Origin: Tieghemiomyces parasiticus | Lineage: Eukaryota; Kickxellomycota; Dimargaritomycetes; Dimargaritales; Dimargaritaceae | Assembly: GCA_027575765.1 (NCBI GenBank) | Contig: JANBPT010000481.1 | Span: forward strand, 1-34,001 | Direction of reading: 5' to 3' | DNA length: 34,001 nt | In this document: piece after piece, positions 19,813 through 31,965 of the stretch | How the letters are laid out: each line of letters opens with the position of its first letter | How positions within the stretch are numbered: position 1 is the first letter of the stretch | The notes under the pieces: model-generated | What the model was told of the DNA's origin: nothing | Seen by the model: only the letters and a program-made list of their open reading frames with translations | Database searches by the model: none | Made by a program: the position numbers and the translations under genes

Positions 19813-21993
19813 TTTCTAGCAACCCAGAATCCGGCGAGCTAGGATGCTGTGCAGCAAGGGGAAGGTGGTGCGGGGGGGCCAGCCAGTGCCCAAACTGGTA
19901 TACGGCTAGGCAAGGGAAGGGAGAGGAGCACGATTGGGTACGAGGGCAAAGTGATCTACCCATGTCTGTCGACCACAGTCCATGGACGAAAAGAGCGGCG
20001 CTTAGATGCGATCCTACGGCTTTGTTGTAGAGTGACCAGCCGTCGATTAGATTATGCATCGCCTAGGCGAGCTATTTTACGGGCCCGTCGGGTCCTGCCG
20101 AGTACGTGTGCCACCAGTCCAGGACGCCTTGGTCGGGAGCGACGGACGGCATGTGTCCTAACCAGTGGTTTGGTTAATATGGGCAAGTTCAGAGGAAGCT
20201 GGCCACTACACAGGTCCTATAAGCTCTATTTAAAGCCAGGGCAGCTACCTAGCCCCGCATGTCGGATTCTCAAAGCCACAGAGGAGCTTGGAAACCACGT
20301 GAAGAGACGTTATCTACCAAGATTCAGGCCTAATTGATTTGCTCCGACACCCCGATACTGCCATCTATCTAGGCGAAAATTGGGGTGGTCCGTAGTGGAG
20401 CACTCGATCCTGCAGCCTCCCACTCCAACTGCAACCATCAGGTCGATCCCTTCTTTGCTTTGCTTCGCTTCGCTTCTCCTCTCATCCAACCACTCTACCC
20501 TACCTAGTCCCACCAATCCCCTTGACCCGGTAAACTGAAAAGCAGGGAGAAGAAATGAAGAAGGAGCGGGGGTTAAAAAAAATAAAGGAGGGGTATACAC
20601 GTATAATAAAAACGATGTGGTAAGGGAGAAGCCGTACGTTGATCTTTACGTGACCAAAAATTTTCATGGCACAGAGTAGTTTGAAGAGGAGGGGTGGACG
20701 GGTTAAAACAAATTTGAGTACGTTGGGGCAGTATATTTTTGCAACCCCTCCATGCGTACGACGGGAGAGGGTTGGCTAGCCAATCGAGTTTAAGATTAAG
20801 GCCCCGGTCCTGTGGCTTGTCGGTTTCCAGGGCACAACCCCCATTTACACGGTAGAAACCGAGCCCCAGATGGGCCAGGTTTTTATCGTCATCTAAACAG
20901 CACCTGTAGTCATTGTACACTAGCAGAATAACCACGCTTAGGTGTGGGTGGCTTTGCTAGGTGTTTTCCTCCTCTCCCACCTAGCTGACGACGTTAGTAA
21001 CGTACACCTGTCAAGTCTCCACATGGCATGGCCCGTTGCTCCCTGTAACACTAGCGTTACGGCCCTACCGTCTCAGGAACCAAGTGAAGAGAAAGAAGAG
21101 ACTTTCCACGACGGCGTGAGAACTCGCTGGCAAGTGGAGAATCTGACGTGGCAGCACCCTATACATTCTGAATGGGATCGCGACTTTACGGCACTGAGGC
21201 TTGCGTGCACGACTGGCCAATTTACTCTACACCTCGGAAACTCCAAGAGCAGTCATATTTTAGTTCCTCCCTCTTCCTCCTCCCCAGTCCAATGCCTTCC
21301 GGACTGGCAGTATTAGACACACGCATACCTAGCAATAACATGGCCCGGTTCGATGTTAACCAAAATGAGGTGGATCGAAACAATAAAATAAAAATAATAA
21401 CGTATACATACATACGCATGTCGTGTTGGTGCTGACATGTTGCACTGCGAATATATATTTGACAGTCTCGCCGCTTTCCTTCGCGACACACCTAAATTCG
21501 CATACTACAATGAATACCGAAGTTGCGGTTACAGAGAGTACTGACAGCGGACATTCGTTAGGGACACCTCGTCAGTCGGCCTGCAAGCTGGCCGTCAATA
21601 CGTTGGGAGAGGGGAGATGTACCTGGAGGTTCTTGGATAAATACTTTGGTGATGGCTGCTCAGACCGCCTGGTACTCTGAGTATCCCAAAACTCCTCCTC
21701 ACTGGATCGCCGCCAATCTCTGCCCACTACTCCTTCATAGCGGCTCTGAGGGCGCGCTGGTATTTAACAGACGGTCCGGTGCTTCCGACCATCCCGTACC
21801 ACAACAAATTTAGCTCCGCCTCCCATTCCCCAGGCGCTAACCATTCGGGCAATCTCGAGGTGAGATTGACTAATGCTACTCTGCGCGAAGCTCACCGCTT
21901 CCCCCTTCAAATAATAATAACAATACCATTGTAATTCTAATGCCGCTCAGCTGCACATTATTCGAGCCACTAAAAAATAATTAAAGGGATGCG

Positions 21994-21999
21994 TTTATT
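21994..21999 (-). terminator. Polyadenylation signal AATAAA for the chitin synthase gene
   Basis: TTTATT on the plus strand is AATAAA on the minus strand, 411 bases beyond the chitin synthase stop at 22410. The DNA between is pyrimidine-rich in the sense direction. No nearer AATAAA was found on that strand, so a 3' untranslated region of roughly 0.4 kb is plausible. Confidence 0.35.
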
Positions 22000-22409
22000 A
22001 TGTATTAATAAGAGAGAAGAACACTAAGGTCCAACGCTTGGAGTGGGTGGAGCGGTGTGGGAATGGAGGTGTTGAGTTAGAGAAGGGTATAAGAGGGTGG
22101 GTTATACTAATAGAGTGAGGTACGGATTTCAAACAATTAAGCGCAATTAAAACACGGAATGAGCGGGGTTAAGAAATCGGTTGAGGCCAGAGATCCTAAA
22201 ACAAGAAAAAGATAATAAAAAGTCTGAGCGGAGAATGGCTGAATTGGGAGCGAGATAAGAGACATTGGAAGGGGGGGAGGGGGAGACAATGGTGGTAAAC
22301 CACTCGCTGCCTGGCCAACGACAAATGGAAACTGGGTCCAGGTTTTGAAGGGGGAGGAGGAGGAGAGGGGTGAACGGCGAGTGCGGACCGAGACGGTGGG
22401 TCAGGGGGT

Positions 22410-25400
22410 CTAGAGCTTGCCCTGGAGAATCATTTCGATACAATTGTTGATGTATTCCTTCTTGGGGAGCATATCAACGCCGAACCGGTCAGAGAGCTCG
22501 TCGCGCACCTGCTTCTTGGTGATGGTCATGAGATTGGCGTGATCCAAAATCTGGCGAATCTCGGCGAGAATCTCGTCGTCGGACGGGCCGTGGAACGGCA
22601 TACCACCAAGGAGGAGCTGTGGGTTGGGCGTCGCGCTGCGCACCGACACCGCCGGCGAGTGTGGACGGGCCGGCATGTTGGGCGAGGCCCCGCCGCTACC
22701 GGGTTGAGAGTGGTAGGCTGTGGACATGCGACCACCACCGCCGTAGGCCGCGTCGAGGTTCTGGATGCCCGAGACGGTCGAGTACCTCACAGGCGGCACC
22801 CCAACCATACCTGGTGCCCCACCCATCTGAGTCATCTCCATGTCGTAGCTGGACTGGGCACGCGACAAGCGGTCGAGGGAACGAGACTGCCGGTTGGCGG
22901 GGCCTCCGCCAGTGGCATAGGGAAGGGTGCCAGCGCCACCGTAGGCGGACACGGCTTGGGACGAGCGGTTAGCTGGGCCACCGCCCATGAAGGAGGGCCC
23001 CTCACCATGGTAGACGGACCCTGGGGATGGAACATGGTGGGACATGGCGCGGCTGCCGGGACGGCTGCGGTACGAACCCTGGGTATGGCCGGAGGTGTAC
23101 GAGTCGTGCGAGCCCTGGCTGCCCATCTCCCACAGCTCCTGCTCGTATTCGGACCACTTCTTGGTCGGGATGGACGCCGGGTCGAACTTGCCCTCATCGG
23201 CCACGTGCAGCTGCTTACCCTTCTCGCCCACCACCGTACGCGTGGTACCCCACGAGAAGTCGTCAAAGTGCCAGAACGAGTAGAGCGGGATGAAAAACAT
23301 GAACACTGGGATGGCGATGATGTACACGATCATCCAGCCAATGTGTTGCCACTGTCGCTTGAGGATGAAGATGATGGCTTGCAGACCGTATACCGCCGCC
23401 AGCAGGATGAGCGAAATAATGGGAAGGTTGTCCGGGTTCGCAGCACACTGGTAGATGAGGTACACAAGGTACACCACAGTGGCCGGCATGATAAGGGTAG
23501 AGAAGAGGTCGACAAACACAATGAACCGCATCGAGAAGCAACAGAACCCACACAGGCGCGGCAGGAACACCAGCTCAAACAGGTTGTGGATGGTCGAGTT
23601 AATCCAGCGGCGGCGCTGCGAGAGGAGCACGGACCACGTGTCGGGGGCGTTCGTCTTACACTCGGCGTCGGGCGTGAACTTCATCTTGTTGAACGGGAAG
23701 TGTTTGAGCATGAGGGTGGTCAAGAACCGGTCCTCACCGAGCGACAGCAGGTTCTTCTTGTGCAGGGTGTCAACGCTGTTCTCCGAGTACTCCTCAATGA
23801 CCAGGTTGGAAATGAGGAGCGGGCTGTTCTTCTCGGGAGTGCGCAGGCGGTACATGCAGAAACAACCGGGGAGACAGGTGACGGAGCCGAACAGAGACTC
23901 GAAGGCCTTGGCCATGTGATGCGAAATGAAGTACTCGTACACCTGGATCATGGTGATCCAGGTCGACTTCTCGTTAGACAGATGGGTTTCACCACAGATG
24001 CCCATGAGCTTGGAGTCGTGGATCATACAGGACACCATGCGGTTGAGCGAGTCTGGAAACACCTCCGTGTCGGCGTCGACGAAAAGGACGTACTCGTAAA
24101 AGACCGGGTTCACACCGATGACGTTCTTGATTTGGTGGTACATCTCGAGTTCCATCGGGGTCATGGGTTTGTTGAAGTGCACGCGATTGAAGAAGTTCAT
24201 GAGAATGATCTGCGAGTCGCGCTTACCGCGGTTACCCGGACGGGACCGTTCGGTGAACTTGCCCGTCTTGGCCACAACCAGGTAGGGCACGGTATGGCCC
24301 GACTTTTCGTACAGGCCAGAGTACACCTTGGCCATGTTGTGCTGGCGTTGGCCGTCGCCCAGGGCCACGTAACTCAAGGGTTCAGGGTCGATGGAAGGGT
24401 CGACGCCGAGAATATCCAGGACAATCCGTGGGGTGGGGCGGTCATTGCCACTACCCACGATCATACCGTCAGCGACGATGAAGAGCAACTTGCGCTTGTC
24501 GTCGTACTTGAGCACCACCAACGAGTCGATGGTCTTGCGGAGGGACTCTTCGCCCTCGGTGTAACAGGGCACGTTGAGGATGACGAAACGATCGTGGTCC
24601 TCGGGTTCGCGGCGCGACCCAAGTTGCAGGGCGGCGATGAACTTAAACAGGATGATGGAGGCCAAGGCAATGGACGCGGCCAGCATAATGTAGTTGGCAA
24701 AGTAGCACTGTGCGGAGTTGCGCTTATCGACCGTGCCCATGTAAAACACGCGGCGCATGCAAGTGAGCACCTTGTTAAGATTAGGGCCGGCGACGCCAAA
24801 AATCTCATTGAACGTCTTGGTGATGTCCATGCCGGGGTTCTGGCGGAACAGTTCCACCAGGCGCTGGTCCAAGAAGGACGACTTGAGGTCACCAGGCATA
24901 GCGGCCTGGTTCCCGTCGGCATCGATGAAGTAGGGCACACCCTGGTAGTTGATGTAGTTGGTCAGGTCGAACACCTCATCGTTGATAATGCACTGGTACT
25001 GCACCTGGTTGCTAGGACCCCCGCCGCCGCCGTTCTTAGCCACGGTGGCCGGGTCGACTGCGACTTGACCCACGTAGTACTTGCGATTAAGGGTGGGCAG
25101 TACGATAGATCGGTACCAGTTGCGGAGGTTGCCGGGGTGGCGATAGTAGCGATGGTCGTGCGCGTAGGCGTCCGTGTATAGCGCGGTCTGGTTGGTCAGG
25201 GCAAGGCGCGGGTCCAGGTTGTAGCCGGGGCACTCAAGACTGAGCTGAATGGGGAACAGAGTGTTGGTCAGATCCTTGCCAGCGTAGGTCTTGACGAGGT
25301 AGGTGTTGGCTACATCGTGGTGATTGAACCCCTTCATGGTGTAGACATTACCGCGCAGGGCGAAGTAGGGCTTATCCGTGGTGGTCTTGTCCTGTACCTC

Positions 25401-28400
25401 GAACATACTGAAGACGTTCTGATGTGGGCAGATAATGGGACCCAGGATGGCGATCCAGAAGATGGTCACACCACACATGAAGGCGATGAGGATACACAGG
25501 GCGACCTTCTCCCGCCAGGCGATCTGCTGGTCCTTGCGCTTAAGCCGACCGCAGCATGAGATTAAGGGCGAGGGAATCCACCAGGTCAAGGCCCAGGTAC
25601 AGCAGAGCCAGCGTCGGCGCACGGCGGTCGCACGCGGCTTCTCGGATGCCTCACGGTCTAGGGCGTCGCCGGGGGCCTCCTTGCTGGGCAGCATGGGATC
25701 AGCGGCGGTGGGGTGCTTAAGGTCTTGGTCGTGTTTCCGGCTACCCAGTTGGTCAGAGTCAACGTTGGACACGGTGTCCTCGGCACGGTCAGCCGTGTAG
25801 TCATCGTCGCTGTAGTAGGACCGGGCGTCCTCGCCGCCCAGGGCAGCGCCCATGAAGGGCCCGCGGGCGGCGCCACCCAGGCGGGCGCTGGAGCCAACCG
25901 TACCCCGAGGCCCCATGTTCTGGATCAGACCGTCGTGCGACTCGTAGGATCCCACCGACTCGTGGGCCCCGGCCACAGGTGAGGCCGTGATAGGCGCCGC
26001 ATAGCCATCGCCGCCTTCCTCACGGTGCAGGTGCGGATTCTGGGCTTTCTCGAGGGCGCGGAGATTATCCTCCAGATCCCGCCAGGCCGTGAAGCTAAGG
26101 AAAACGCGACGGTGACCAACGGCCATGTCGTTGTAGCCCCAACCGATCATCGAACCGGCGGCGTCACAACGGCTACGGGCGTCCCGGGCACTGTCCAGCT
26201 TAAGGGAGTCAACGACAGGACGGTAGCGTTCTAGAAACTCGTCGTGGGTGAGGGCATGGGCATACTCGACGGCATGGCGCTTGACCACGTCAGCGAGGCC
26301 GTAGCTGCGTACCTGGTTCTTGACCAAGCGGCCATCCCACTGGGCGGGCCGCTCGGCGTCGTTGGCAGCCAGACAGAATACAAACCAGGGCTGGGTCTGG
26401 TCAAGGGTGTCGAAAAGGTCGCCAAGGGCTCGTTGGAACTGAGTGGCAACGCAAGGAGTCTTCGGGAGCTTGCGATCACGGCGGTTGCGCTTGGACGCAC
26501 CACCCGCAGACTTCTCGTTATCGGCTGGCTCCTCAGGTGGGGTGGGGCTAGCCCGCTTTTTGACGCGCTTCATAGAGGGCTGGCGGGTGGGCATGGCCTT
26601 TTGTTGGGCGGACACAATAGTGTTGGCGTGCCGTGGATGCACCTCCATGGCCACGGCGCGCTCGGTGAAGAGGCCGGCCACGAAGGTGTTACGGGTGCCG
26701 TCGGTGGGGTCGGTCACATCGGCACCGCGGAACAGGGCGACAAAGTCGGCGTTGAGGCTGTCCACGTTGTTGGCAGCGAAGTGCGGCACGGTGTAAGTGG
26801 CCGGACCGGCGTAGTGCTGAACGATGAAGGCACCGGCCAGATTCTTGTTGTCGGAGCGGCGATAGACAGGGCTAGTCTTCTTGCCGTCGGCATGGGCCTT
26901 GTTAAACTCGGCCAGCAGCGAGGCTGACCCGTCGTCCTCGGCGCGGGCGGCCCCGTCGCCGTTGATATGCTTGTCGAGCAGGCTGATCAAGCCAGTACCG
27001 GGCTTCATGTACAGGTCCAGGCAGGCTGAGTTGTCAGCGAAGGTCACCTCGGGGAACTGCTGGGTTAGGCCCTCAGCAGCCATGTCGTCACGACCGTGGT
27101 CGAAGATATGGTGGGCGGTGAAGTAGTACTGACGCTCGTTGGCAAAGTTCATGAGGAACTGTTCAAACCCGTTAGAGGCCAAGTTCTGGAAGCCAAATAG
27201 GTCGAGCAAGCCGATGAAGTTGGCCACTTGGGCCTCGTCCTTGCACAGCTTGGTGTTGAGAAACTCGACCATCCAGCTGAAAAGCAGCGAGTAGAGAGAC
27301 TTGGCCAAGTCGTCGCGCTGTTGGCGGGCCTGGGCAGCGTCAAGGAAGACGGTGCACACCTCTCGCTTGATCATCTTGGTCTTGAAGGTCAGGGTGCCCT
27401 GGAGGGCAAGCTCATCGATGCCCAGCAGACCGGCGACCAGGGAGAGCACGTCCATATTGCGGATCTCACACGGCTCCTGGGACTGGAAGTTATCGGGCAG
27501 GTCGACGAATTGGATATTGCCGAGGTGCAGGATTGCCGAGAGGAGTTGGAATATTTGCTTCTGGTACTTCTTGTTGAGGCCCAGGGCCTTCATGGAAGCG
27601 CACAAGTCGGTGAATTGCAGGGCGTCGTTCACGTCCGGGATTCGAAATACGCCGCTCTTCTCCAGATAGGCAAAATAGCCGGGCTCCGATAGATGGAAGT
27701 GGGAGCGCTCGTCAGCTGAGGCACCATTGAGCATCTGGTAAAAGACATGGAAGTTGCGCTCCTGGCTGGGTAAGTTGGTGACACGGTTCTTCTCTAGGAG
27801 ATAGTCAAGGAACTTCGCGCCCACGGTGCGCCCGTGCTCGTCGAATTGCAGTTCGACGTAGCAACCAAACCGGGAAGCATTGCGGTTGAAGGCGGTTTTT
27901 GCGTTACCGAAGGCCTCGAGGATGGTCTGGGCCTGCAGGAGCTGCGAGTAGAACCGGGTATCCCGCTTGGACTGGGTACGGAGGAAGGAGAAGAGGCGCA
28001 GGGCCAGCTTCATGTTCTCTGACTTGCCGCTCCCGGAGTCACCACTACGGGAAAAGATGAGAAAATAGGGTGGCCATGGTACGAGAGGGAATGTGAGGTT
28101 AGCAGAACAGTAATCAAAGGGAGAGCATTATTGTAGGGGTCCCAGGTGGTGGGAGGGGAGCTGGTACTAGCCCCGTAGGCATGACAGAGGAGGTGAATCA
28201 GGAGTGTTATGCAAGGTACGAAGTGGAGAGGGTAGCGCAGGCCATGGTAAAGAGGGGACAGTGTGAATAAAAGAGGGCCGAAATAAGACGACAGGGCAGA
28301 TCATGCTCCAGGTATCGAGCTTACTAGCGCTTCTGGGACACAAAACAACTAGATGTACAGATGAAAAAAGATACGACAGGGGTAGGAAGAAGCCGAAGTG

Positions 28401-29054
28401 GACACGAGGTCTCTTGGGTGTCAAGCAGTCGGTAAAAAATTATTGGTGTGATCGACCGCTTTCATGTAGCCAATCGCCAATTGGACTGTTGAAGTGCGGC
28501 GAAAGGTAGAGACCAGCATCTAAACAATGGGAGAGGGAAGAGGTGAATATTCGCCACCAAGAGCTATGAAACTCGGGAGGGAGACAGATGTCCAAATCAG
28601 AGCGGCGAGGACAGGCTCGTAAAAAAGTGACCGGTGCTGAAATAACCTAATTCTGTTACCGCCACATTGGTGGCAGACGTATGCAGGAAAACAGGATTGA
28701 TGGTACTTACCTGAATACCAAAGACTGGTCGACACCAGTCCGCCGCATCATGAGGTAGGCGTTGGCGGCCACCTGGAAGATATGGGGGTCAAGGACGGTA
28801 CGCTGGCCCGACGTGTTACGGTAGTCGTCGACATACTGCTGGACGTGGACGTCGTTGAAGATCTCGAGAGAACTGTTGGGGTTGACGGCCACGAGAGCGC
28901 GGGTACCAATCTGGGTGTAGATGGCGTCTTTGCGGTAGCGGTTGTTAAGAACTTCAACCACATCGTCGTCGAGGATGCTGGCGTAGTTGGTGAGCTGGGT
29001 CAGGTTGGCTACCTCCTTCGAGGCGGCGGCGCCACCAGCGTAGGTACCACTCAT
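22410..29054 (-). CDS. Class V-type chitin synthase with N-terminal myosin motor, 2 exons, 1992 aa
   Basis: Exon 1 is 29054-28711; exon 2 is 28044-22410. The 666-base intron (GTAAGT, TAG) splits the Ser115 codon before the P-loop. ATG 29054 is the first in-frame ATG. The myosin motor-like domain spans about 20-780: P-loop GDSGSGKS (116-123), switch I NRNASRFG (168-175), switch II DLFGFQ (396-401). Membrane segments lie near 928-945, 963-987 and 1231-1253, with a cytochrome b5-like segment after 1005. The GT2 core has ADG (1306-1308), DAD (1438-1440), GEDR (1551-1554) and QRRRW (1591-1595). Several C-terminal membrane helices lead to FDDFSWG. After a Ser/Gly/Tyr-rich linker, a DEK_C domain fills the last 58 residues. 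Such enzymes make chitin from UDP-GlcNAc at growth sites, with the motor aiding delivery or tethering along actin. A motor with a recognisable P-loop points to class V rather than VII. Confidence 0.95.
28045..28710 (-). other. Unusually long (666-base) intron of the chitin synthase gene
   Basis: The donor AG|GTAAGT lies at 28711/28710 and the acceptor TAG|T at 28045/28044. Joining them restores VFSGDSGSGKSEN, the expected myosin P-loop region, so this is a true intron. It is three to five times longer than the other introns in the window (128-206 bases). Its sequence is partly pyrimidine-rich in sense. No open frame longer than about 85 codons and no recognised RNA motif was found inside. Confidence 0.9.
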
Positions 29055-29060
29055 CCGGTC

Positions 29061-29091
29061 GGGTGGGGGGAAGACAAGGGATGAAACGGGG
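29061..29091 (+). promoter_or_regulatory. Potential G-quadruplex motif just upstream of the chitin synthase ATG
   Basis: Four G-runs (GGG, GGGGGG, GGG, GGGG) are separated by loops of 1, 7 and 7 bases, fitting the usual G3+N1-7 pattern. It is on the plus strand, the template strand of the gene, and starts 7 bases upstream of ATG 29054. Whether it folds or matters is unknown. Confidence 0.35.
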
Positions 29092-31950
29092 AAGGCGGAT
29101 TGCGTGACGAACCAACAAAAAGGCTTTACCAGCACGAGTGGTTGATAACTAGCAGACTGGTATCGTGAGATGGGAAGAGATGGCCGGGAGGGTCCAAGCA
29201 GCCCGTACGGGGTGCGGTAAGGGGAGAGGTGGGATGTGCAAAGGGGAGGAGGGGTAATTAGTCAACGTGAAGAGTGAAGCAGAGGAAATGGTAATAATAA
29301 GTGGCCCATAGAAAATATAAGGGCGGGTAGGATATTAGGGTGGAGGGGATAGGCACATAGTGTATGAGTGAAGGATTGAAAGAAAGGGGTGCAATTAAGG
29401 AAAGCTGGGGTTTGACCGTCAGGATGGAGTAGAGGCGAGAAAATAGATACAGGAAGATGTCAACGAAGTAGCAAGGACGAAGGGAGGAGGGCCTGGACCA
29501 GCGAACAAGAGGCTTTTTGGCAAGGAAGGGAGCGGAGTGGCGGGGTATAAAAAGTCAGGCCAACCGTGTGATACGATAGGTTAGCACAGACGGTACGGGG
29601 GAAAAGGGCGATTGTATGCGGACTAGCAGAATAGGAGAATATGAAAAATGTCGGAGTGGGCTATTATGTACTCCAGCCACCAATGGGAGAAGGAGGAGGG
29701 AAAAATGAGAAATGGGAAGGGGGGAGCAACGCCAGATCACAACAAGCGGCGGGGCTGACTGAACTATCCAGGTAATTACATAGGCGGAGAGTGGAAAGGA
29801 AAGGAGGGAGTGTAGTGCGTATATACCCTGCGACCCAAGAGGGGCTTGGAGTTCCCCAGCTCCGCACGGCCATTGTTCGTGGGGCCTTGCGGCTTGGCTA
29901 TCAAGGACTCAACAACTTATAAAGTGGGTCAGACGGGGTTATTGTGCAATTCACGGCATTCCTCGTCGTCACACCAAGTGCCACCGAAGGTAACAATAGC
30001 GCAGTCAGGGGGGGGGCTTCGGTCCTCAGCACACACAAAAACTCCCGCAGCTCGCAATGGTAGATTGCTGCGTAAAATGTATGTAGGATTGAACGAAGGA
30101 CGTAGAGGCCCTGGATGAGAGTAAAGAGGAAATACCGGATCTGGGTCACGGCTTCGTAGATTATCTTGACTTACAGATTAGGCTGGTAGTTTTGGCGTGG
30201 ATGGAAGCTGGCCTCTATGAACCGGTCGGGTGTACAAGGCTGGAGGCGTGGTGGCGTACACAAGTTCGGGCAGGGATGTCAACAGAGTAAGACAGACAGG
30301 TGGGTTGTAGCAACGGACGTGAATAATAAATGAGTATAAAGGCGCCGGATACTGGTACTATAGGTGGGCACTGATGAGCCAACCTGACAGGTCGGCGTAC
30401 AAGGATAGAGCGTTAACAAAACGAAAGGAAAAACTAAACAAGCCGCAAAACAGGACCGGAGGCAAAGTTGGTGACCGAGATGAGGGCAAACGGCGAAGGC
30501 GGCGGAAGCGGGTTGGAGGTCCGAAAGGAGGGAGAGGGAGAAGTCGGTGAGTGAGAGGGGCAGGCTGGACCAGTAGTTCGTTGTGGAGGCAGCAGTGGGA
30601 GGGGGGATAGAGGTGACAGCGGCCCGGGCTGCAGGGGGGGGACGGGCTATTTAGGACCCGGTAATATGCTGTATGCTAATCAGAGGCCAACCCCGCCTGA
30701 CCTATGTAGCTGTGATATGCCAGGACATGGAACACTAGTGCACACGAGGGTTACAGGTGGCCTGCAATGGGCTGGTCAGGTTGCGCCTTCTGAAGTCCGT
30801 CGGTGTGAGCTGGTAGAGGGCGGAGGATTACCGAGACGTTGCGGGACTCAGCAACGATAGTGCCTAGGGCATTGAGCGGGGCTAAGACTGAGTGAATACG
30901 TACCTTCCAGAAAACGTCTCGCAGTTGGAGCTCTAAGGAGTAAGCCAAGCGCGTTGACAGCTTGCGGTACGAAGTACGGCTCTAATGGGTTTGAATGCGG
31001 CCGGTGGAAGACGCAAGGTCATGAAGCAGAGACTGAATAGACGGAGGGGTCGGGTCCCAGGCCTCCAATTCAGGCCGACGGATCAGGGTTATAAGCAGGG
31101 GAAGGGGGGCTGGTTCAGTAGGTGCTGAAAGCAGCGGCTATACGAAACAAAGGACGAGGAGGGGTAGTGGGAGGAGGGATAAAAATAAAGGGGGTGGCAG
31201 TGGGACAGGAGTACGTTGGAAAGGCTTAATTCTAAGCACAATGGGACAGGAAAGATGGAATAGCAGGGGTGGGGAGTTTGGGGGGAACAGTCTGAGTTAC
31301 CATCAGCCTGATGACATACGCCCACGCACATCAGCCGTACATGCAACAGGGAACAATCAGTCCCGCTCGAGACCCGAGTCCAAAGGCAGGGTGGCCCGGG
31401 CTCAGCCGTCCGTTCAATGGTACCAAGGACCCCATCCCACCAGCATTTGAAGCGGAAGCATGATAGGTATGGTCGGGAGAAGCGCTATAGGCCCCAGTAG
31501 ATTGGGTGCTGAATAGACGGCAAGCGGTCAATCGGAAGGTCGATCGCGACCGGTTAACGGCGGCGGCGGTGGTAGTGGAGGTGGTGGGACCAATCGAACC
31601 AGAGCCACCATGAGGGCGGTCCGCAGACTGAATTCACTGTACCAGCCATATCATGAGTGGTGGAGTGAATCGACCGCTGGTCGGCGCCTCTATGCTTCAT
31701 ACGTGCCGATCCCACTAGGCTTGAGGAAATATAATAAAAATGCCGACTTGTTTATTAATAGGCCAACTACGTGCGCCGATCCTTCACTGGTGGGGAGGTG
31801 GCGGTGACTTTGGTGTCGGTATGAGGAGGAGAGCGAAGGCAAAGCCACATGCCTTCCCTTTAATCAATCTTCATGGAATCCAGTCCGAGGGCTTGATGGC
31901 GAGAAGCGGCTGTAGATGGGGCGAATACTGAGGTTAAACCTTCACGCGCT

Positions 31951-31965
31951 GGCCGTTTAACGGCC
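31951..31965. repeat. Perfect 7+1+7 inverted repeat
   Basis: GGCCGTT-T-AACGGCC is a near-palindrome with one central base. It lies in the gene-free right part of the window. It could be a dimeric regulator site, but there is no nearby gene to connect it with. Confidence 0.7.

Larger units (their letters stand above)
18834..22409. other. Intergenic region between the SH3 and chitin synthase genes (3.6 kb)
   Basis: The left part (18834 to about 19700) is the promoter side of the SH3 gene and is purine-rich on the plus strand, so pyrimidine-rich in the gene's sense. The right part (about 22000-22409) is the 3' flank of the chitin synthase gene, with the same bias. Between them open frames reach 162 codons (19849-20337) but start with GTG and show no motif. 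There is a TA-rich run near 19793 and two short palindromes (20059, 21850). No gene is supported. Confidence 0.5.

Noticed and set aside
19849..20337. 162-codon plus-strand frame
   Set aside because: It starts with GTG, has an Arg-rich random-looking composition and no recognised domain.
20942..21316. Possible small secreted protein, with a GTGAGA donor near 21115 and a pyrimidine-tract CAG acceptor near 21288
   Set aside because: The signal-like start has no ATG. The first ATG (21023) lies beyond it, and neither spliced nor unspliced product matches anything I know.
22265..22290. G-rich run downstream of the chitin synthase as a quadruplex
   Set aside because: The runs can be divided into at most three G-triplets with proper loops, so the four-run rule is not met.
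22539..25181. 880-codon open frame on the plus strand, antisense to the chitin synthase
   Set aside because: It is in codon register with the chitin synthase on the opposite strand and contains no recognisable domain. The openness follows from codon bias in the real gene.
30080..30100. Minus-strand GTTCAATCC resembling a tRNA B box
   Set aside because: The bases around it do not pair as a T stem, and no A box or acceptor stem was found upstream.
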